Shown here: positions 60,711 to 64,000 of the stretch, one piece after another
How the letters are laid out: the number at the start of each line of letters is the position of its first letter
How positions within the stretch are numbered: position 1 is the first letter of the stretch
NCBI RefSeq assembly: GCF_051172195.1
Contig: NZ_JBPJAQ010000004.1
Location: forward strand, 186,001-250,000
Length of the DNA: 64,000 bases
Reading direction: 5' to 3'
Source of the DNA: Paludibaculum fermentans_A
GTDB taxonomy: Bacteria; Acidobacteriota; Terriglobia; Bryobacterales; Bryobacteraceae
Made by a program: the position numbers and the translations under genes
The notes under the pieces: generated by a model
Databases searched by the model: none
Told to the model about the DNA's origin: nothing
What the model saw: only the letters and a program-made list of their open reading frames with translations

Positions 60711-62735
60711 TCACTTCCCGACCGTCTTGGGATACTTGCCGTTCACCAGCAGGTCCAGCAGCTTGTCCGCTTCCGTCGTATCGCCGGCAATCGCGTCGGC
60801 AATCTTGAAGAAGATATCCGTCTGGTCCATATACCCCGTGAACAGGAACGCACCCGGACCTTCCGCCGTCACCGGCACGCTGGAACCCGTATGGTCGCCC
60901 GTCCGGAAACCCACCGCCAGACGCCGCAGCCCGGCGCCCGAATTCACCGGATAACCCGTGGCCGCATCCAGCTTGTAAGCCGTCAAACCGGAGTAGGCCG
61001 AATAGGTGCTTGACGCTGGATCGCTCGCGCTGTCAGTCGAAGCGAAGCTGCCCGGCATTGCCGCCGCGCCTCCATTGTTCGACGCCGTCGTGCTGGTGTT
61101 GATGAACGGCAGCCCGGCGCGAGCATTCGAGTACGAATCGCCCCACACCGTGAAATTCTGATCGCCGCGCGAGGTCGTATACGAGATCTTCTCGCTCTTC
61201 GTCCGGTCGAAGTACTCCGAATCCGGCGTATTGCTGACGCCGATGATGTGCATCGACTGGTCGTGATCGGCCGTCACCACAATCAGCGTATCCTTCAACG
61301 ACCGCTTCGCCGCCCACGCCCGCGCCACGCCAATCGATTTATCGAACTCGATCGTGTCCCAGAACACGCCTGCCGCCTGGTTCGGGTGCGACTGCTTATC
61401 GATCGACGCCGCTTCCACCATCAGAATGAACGGAGCCTGCGTGAAGCTCCCGGCCAGAACATCGATCGCCTTCTGCGTCATCACATCCAGCATCGGCTGG
61501 TCGGGATACGCGCCCAGGTTGGCCGTAGGCTCCGACGCCGGCCGCGTCAAGCGCAGCTTGTCGTAAGCGACATCCATGTTCACATCCGAAGCCGTCGCAA
61601 TCCCGTTGCTCGCCGGAGCCGGACTGGCCGAGCCCTTGAACAATCCCAGCACCGAAGGACCGTAGACATTCTTCAGTTGCGACGCCGTCGTCACGTAGTT
61701 GTACCCCAGCGCCTGGAACTCGCCAATCAGGTCGCGCTTGTCCGTCCGGCCCGCCGCCGTGAAAGGATCCGCGCCGCCGCCCAGGATCACATCGAACGCC
61801 GGACGCCCGCTCAGCATCGGATTCTCGCGGTACTGCCGTGCAATCTCCAACCGCATCTGCCGGTACGCCACATACGAACCTTCCACCGCCGGGGTAGCAT
61901 CGGTGATCGCCGCCGTCGAGACAATCCCGGCCCGGTAGCTGTAGCGGCGCTTCAGATACTGCCACAGGTTCTCCACCCGCGGATTGTCCGTCATATACGG
62001 CAGCGTCGCCACGTTGGTCAAACCCGTAGTACGCCACGCGCAGTCGGTGCCGTCGCCCAGCGAATTCACCGCGTTCAGGAAGCTCTTGTTCCCCGTAGCC
62101 CACGCCGTCCCCGTATTGGCCGAATCCGGCACAATCGAGTCCGTCCCATAGGTCATCGACATGCCGCTCACCGGCATCTTGTCCATCTGCAACAGATCGT
62201 CGAAGAAGCCGTCGCGGAACGAGTTCTTTCCGTTCCCGTCGACGATCGCCCGCGACACCAGCCGCGCCGCGTCCCGATACGCCGTGCCCATTGCGTCGCC
62301 GATAAACAAGATGATGTTCCGAGCCTGCCCGTCCGGCAGCTTGAACTCCCGCACTTCCACGGTGCGGGTGTCCGTCACGGTGGTCCCATCCGCCGCAATC
62401 GACACCTCCAGCTTTACCTGGCCCGGCGTCGGGAACGACTGCAGGTCCGCCCGCACCACCCAGTCACTCGAGGTATCGCAATCCAGCGCCGCCTTCACCG
62501 GAGCCTGGAACTTCGACGTCCAATCCACGCCCCCGGCCAGCACCTTCAAACCGCTCACCGCGGCCGCGTTCCGCACTTCCAGCACAATATCCACCCGCTG
62601 CTTCTCCAGCAGCCGCGCATGTTCCGGCAACAGAATTCGCACACTGGGAGCGCTGCTTTGCGCGAACGCAGGCGCGCACGCCAGCACCATCAGGACGCCC
62701 GGCAGGGCTCGTTTCAGGTTCACAGGGTTCTCCAT
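60711..62735 (-). CDS. Alkaline phosphatase, PhoA-type, exported
   Basis: The 674-aa product has a signal peptide (LPGVLMVLACAPAFAQ), an N-terminal Ig-like domain (residues 30-130), and the PhoA core: IILFIGDAMG (Mg and Zn Asp), nucleophile Ser in VPDSANTGTAWATG, ITDATPAVEGSYVAYR, MVEAASIDKQSHPNQAAG, VTADHDQS and RTGDHTGSSVP (Zn ligands). It hydrolyses phosphomonoesters outside the cytoplasm. It is longer than E. coli PhoA because of the extra N-terminal domain and an insertion. ATG 62735 is chosen over an upstream TTG. It is downstream of the phosphomannomutase gene. Confidence 0.93.
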   Translation of the reverse strand: MENPVNLKRALPGVLMVLACAPAFAQSSAPSVRILLPEHARLLEKQRVDIVLEVRNAAAVSGLKVLAGGVDWTSKFQAPVKAALDCDTSSDWVVRADLQSFPTPGQVKLEVSIAADGTTVTDTRTVEVREFKLPDGQARNIILFIGDAMGTAYRDAARLVSRAIVDGNGKNSFRDGFFDDLLQMDKMPVSGMSMTYGTDSIVPDSANTGTAWATGNKSFLNAVNSLGDGTDCAWRTTGLTNVATLPYMTDNPRVENLWQYLKRRYSYRAGIVSTAAITDATPAVEGSYVAYRQMRLEIARQYRENPMLSGRPAFDVILGGGADPFTAAGRTDKRDLIGEFQALGYNYVTTASQLKNVYGPSVLGLFKGSASPAPASNGIATASDVNMDVAYDKLRLTRPASEPTANLGAYPDQPMLDVMTQKAIDVLAGSFTQAPFILMVEAASIDKQSHPNQAAGVFWDTIEFDKSIGVARAWAAKRSLKDTLIVVTADHDQSMHIIGVSNTPDSEYFDRTKSEKISYTTSRGDQNFTVWGDSYSNARAGLPFINTSTTASNNGGAAAMPGSFASTDSASDPASSTYSAYSGLTAYKLDAATGYPVNSGAGLRRLAVGFRTGDHTGSSVPVTAEGPGAFLFTGYMDQTDIFFKIADAIAGDTTEADKLLDLLVNGKYPKTVGK

Positions 62736-62854
62736 TTCCAAAGTGAGGCTGGCGCGGTTGGCGCCGCCGCCAATTGGCCATGGTAGAGACCCGTTATCTC
62801 GACTTAACGACTGTGGAGTGAATAAGCGGTGAATGCGGAGGCCGCCTCTGGCGC

Positions 62855-64000
62855 CTACGCCCCGACGGCCCGCTTGGCCTCTTCCACAACAGCCTCCACC
62901 GTCTTCCGGTACTCATTCAGCTTCTCTTGCGTGGTCGCCTCAAACCGCAACACCAGAATCGGCTGCGTATTCGACCCGCGCACCAGCCCCCAGCCTTCGT
63001 CGAACAGGATTCTTACCCCGTCCACGTCCACCGTCGGCAGGATCGCCTGGAAATGCGCCTTTACCCGATCGACAACTTTGAACTTCAGCTCGTCCGCGCA
63101 ATCCACCCGCAGCTCCGGAGTAAACACCATCTTCGGCAGCCCGTCCGTCTGCGCCGACAGCGGCTTGCCGGAATCCGCCACAATCTCGATCAACCGGCAG
63201 GCCGCGTACAACGCATCGTCGTACCCGTATTAGCGGTCCGCAAAGAACATGTGGCCCGACATCTCGCCCGCCAGTTCCGCATGCTCTTCCTTCATTTTGG
63301 CTTTGATCAGCGAGTGGCCGGTCTTGTACATGATCGCGTTCGCGCCCAGCCGGTTCAGCTCGTCGTACATCACCTGCGAGCACTTCACTTCGCCGATGAA
63401 CGTCGCCCCCGGCTTCCGCGTCAGGATCTCGCGCCCGTAGATCAGCATCAGCATGTCGCCCCAAATGACGTTGCCCTTCTCGTCGACGGCCCCAATGCGA
63501 TCGGAATCCCCGTCGAAGGCAATGCCCAACTCAGCGCCCTGCCGCGCCACTTCCGCCTTCAACATCTCCAGATTGTGTTCCACTGTCGGATCCGGGTGAT
63601 GGTTCGGAAACGCCCCGTCCGGCTCGAAGAACATCTCGGTCGCCTCGACGTCCAGCTTCTCCAGCAACCGGTGCATCGTGGGCCCGGCCACGCCGTTGCC
63701 CGCGTCGAACACCACCTTCACCCGCCGCGAGAACTGGAACTGCCGCGGAATCTCCTCCACATACGGAGTGATCACGTCGGCCATGCCCAGCGTGCCCTGC
63801 CCGATGATGAAATCCTCGTCCTTCAGAATCCGGTAGACCTCCTGGATCTGGGCGCCATAGATCGTGCCCTTCCCCAGCATCGTCTTGAACCCATTGTATT
63901 CAGAAGGGTTATGCGAGCCCGTGATCATCACCCCGGCCTCCGAGCCAAGATAATGCACCGAATAGTAAAGAACCGGCGTCGGCACCTGGCCCAAGTCCGT
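62855..64000 (-). pseudogene. Phosphomannomutase/phosphoglucomutase with in-frame TAA (5' end beyond window)
   Basis: The minus-strand frame entering from 64000 reads as a PMM/PGM enzyme: TGSHNPSEYNGFK (phospho-Ser), AFDGDSDRIGAVDEKG (metal loop) and GEMSGHMFFADR. A TAA at 63230-63232 interrupts after ADR; the same frame resumes as YGYDDALYAACRLIE and continues to LFDEGWGLVRGSNTQPILVLRFEA and a stop at 62855. In the family this site is usually ADRYYGYDDA, so one Tyr codon (TAC or TAT) has become TAA. The 5' part is cut by the window edge. It would interconvert mannose or glucose 6- and 1-phosphates if read through. Confidence 0.82.

Noticed and set aside
61248..62786. A 512-codon plus-strand frame
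   Set aside because: It is antisense to the alkaline phosphatase gene; its product is extremely Arg- and His-rich with no motifs.
1..64000. Prophage, insertion sequences, CRISPR arrays, rRNA genes
   Set aside because: I looked for transposase, integrase or capsid-like proteins, direct repeats with spacers and rRNA sequence and saw none.

Overview
The window is high-GC bacterial chromosome, densely and bidirectionally coded, with no insertion sequences, prophage, CRISPR or rRNA seen. It most resembles Acidobacteriota of the Bryobacterales/Solibacter type. The grounds are an exported Ig-like protein with the C-terminal domain typical of Solibacter proteins, Tat-exported Gfo/Idh/MocA oxidoreductases, PHM-like copper monooxygenase/cytochrome proteins paired with redoxins, and many secreted hydrolases. 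The lineage is an inference from gene content, not from a marker gene.

Layout. 1-8.2 kb: a TPR-like exported protein (cut by the left edge), a methyltransferase, a PII signal protein with Ser at the usual uridylylation site, two divergent Tat-type Gfo/Idh oxidoreductases, and a cytochrome-like/copper monooxygenase gene with a redoxin. 8.2-8.9 kb: a 700-bp intergenic region with a partly AT-rich stretch and inverted repeats. It leads into a five-gene operon (8.9-11.7 kb) of a cysteine-desulfurase-like PLP enzyme, two small unknown proteins and two V4R-like proteins. I cannot match this operon to a described system and it is the main candidate for something new. 11.8-17.3 kb: an MFS transporter and acyl-CoA ligase pair, an esterase and a GH30-type glycosidase. 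17.6-24.7 kb: a complete chemotaxis-type signalling operon (cheA, cheW, mcp, cheY, cheB, cheR). 24.7 kb: tRNA-Val(GAC).

24.8-41.3 kb: a Tat-exported glycosidase-like protein, a STAS/CoA-disulfide-reductase-like/redoxin group, isolated nuoI and nuoA genes, an atypical acetate kinase, a GRP-type sugar transporter, AlaX, an ABC-2 permease without its ATPase, a sulfatase-like protein that has lost its catalytic cysteine, an alpha/beta hydrolase, gamma-glutamyltransferase and an RNA methyltransferase. 41.3-52.4 kb: histidine ammonia-lyase, a serine hydrolase, an OPT transporter, and a hybrid sensor kinase divergent from a polyphosphate operon (ppk1 followed by two overlapping genes matching the two halves of polyphosphate:AMP phosphotransferase).

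52.4-64 kb: exported proteins, a GDSL hydrolase, a DapA-family aldolase next to a tandem-domain microcompartment shell protein, a radical SAM protein with a possible attenuated leader, a lipoprotein made only of the outer domain of an amidohydrolase, a HAD phosphatase and a phosphomannomutase that each carry one in-frame stop, and a PhoA-type alkaline phosphatase.

Shared themes are phosphate and polyphosphate handling (PII, ppk1 and split PAP, PhoA) and degradation of plant or soil polymers by exported enzymes. Several recognisable enzymes are altered at catalytic or regulatory positions.
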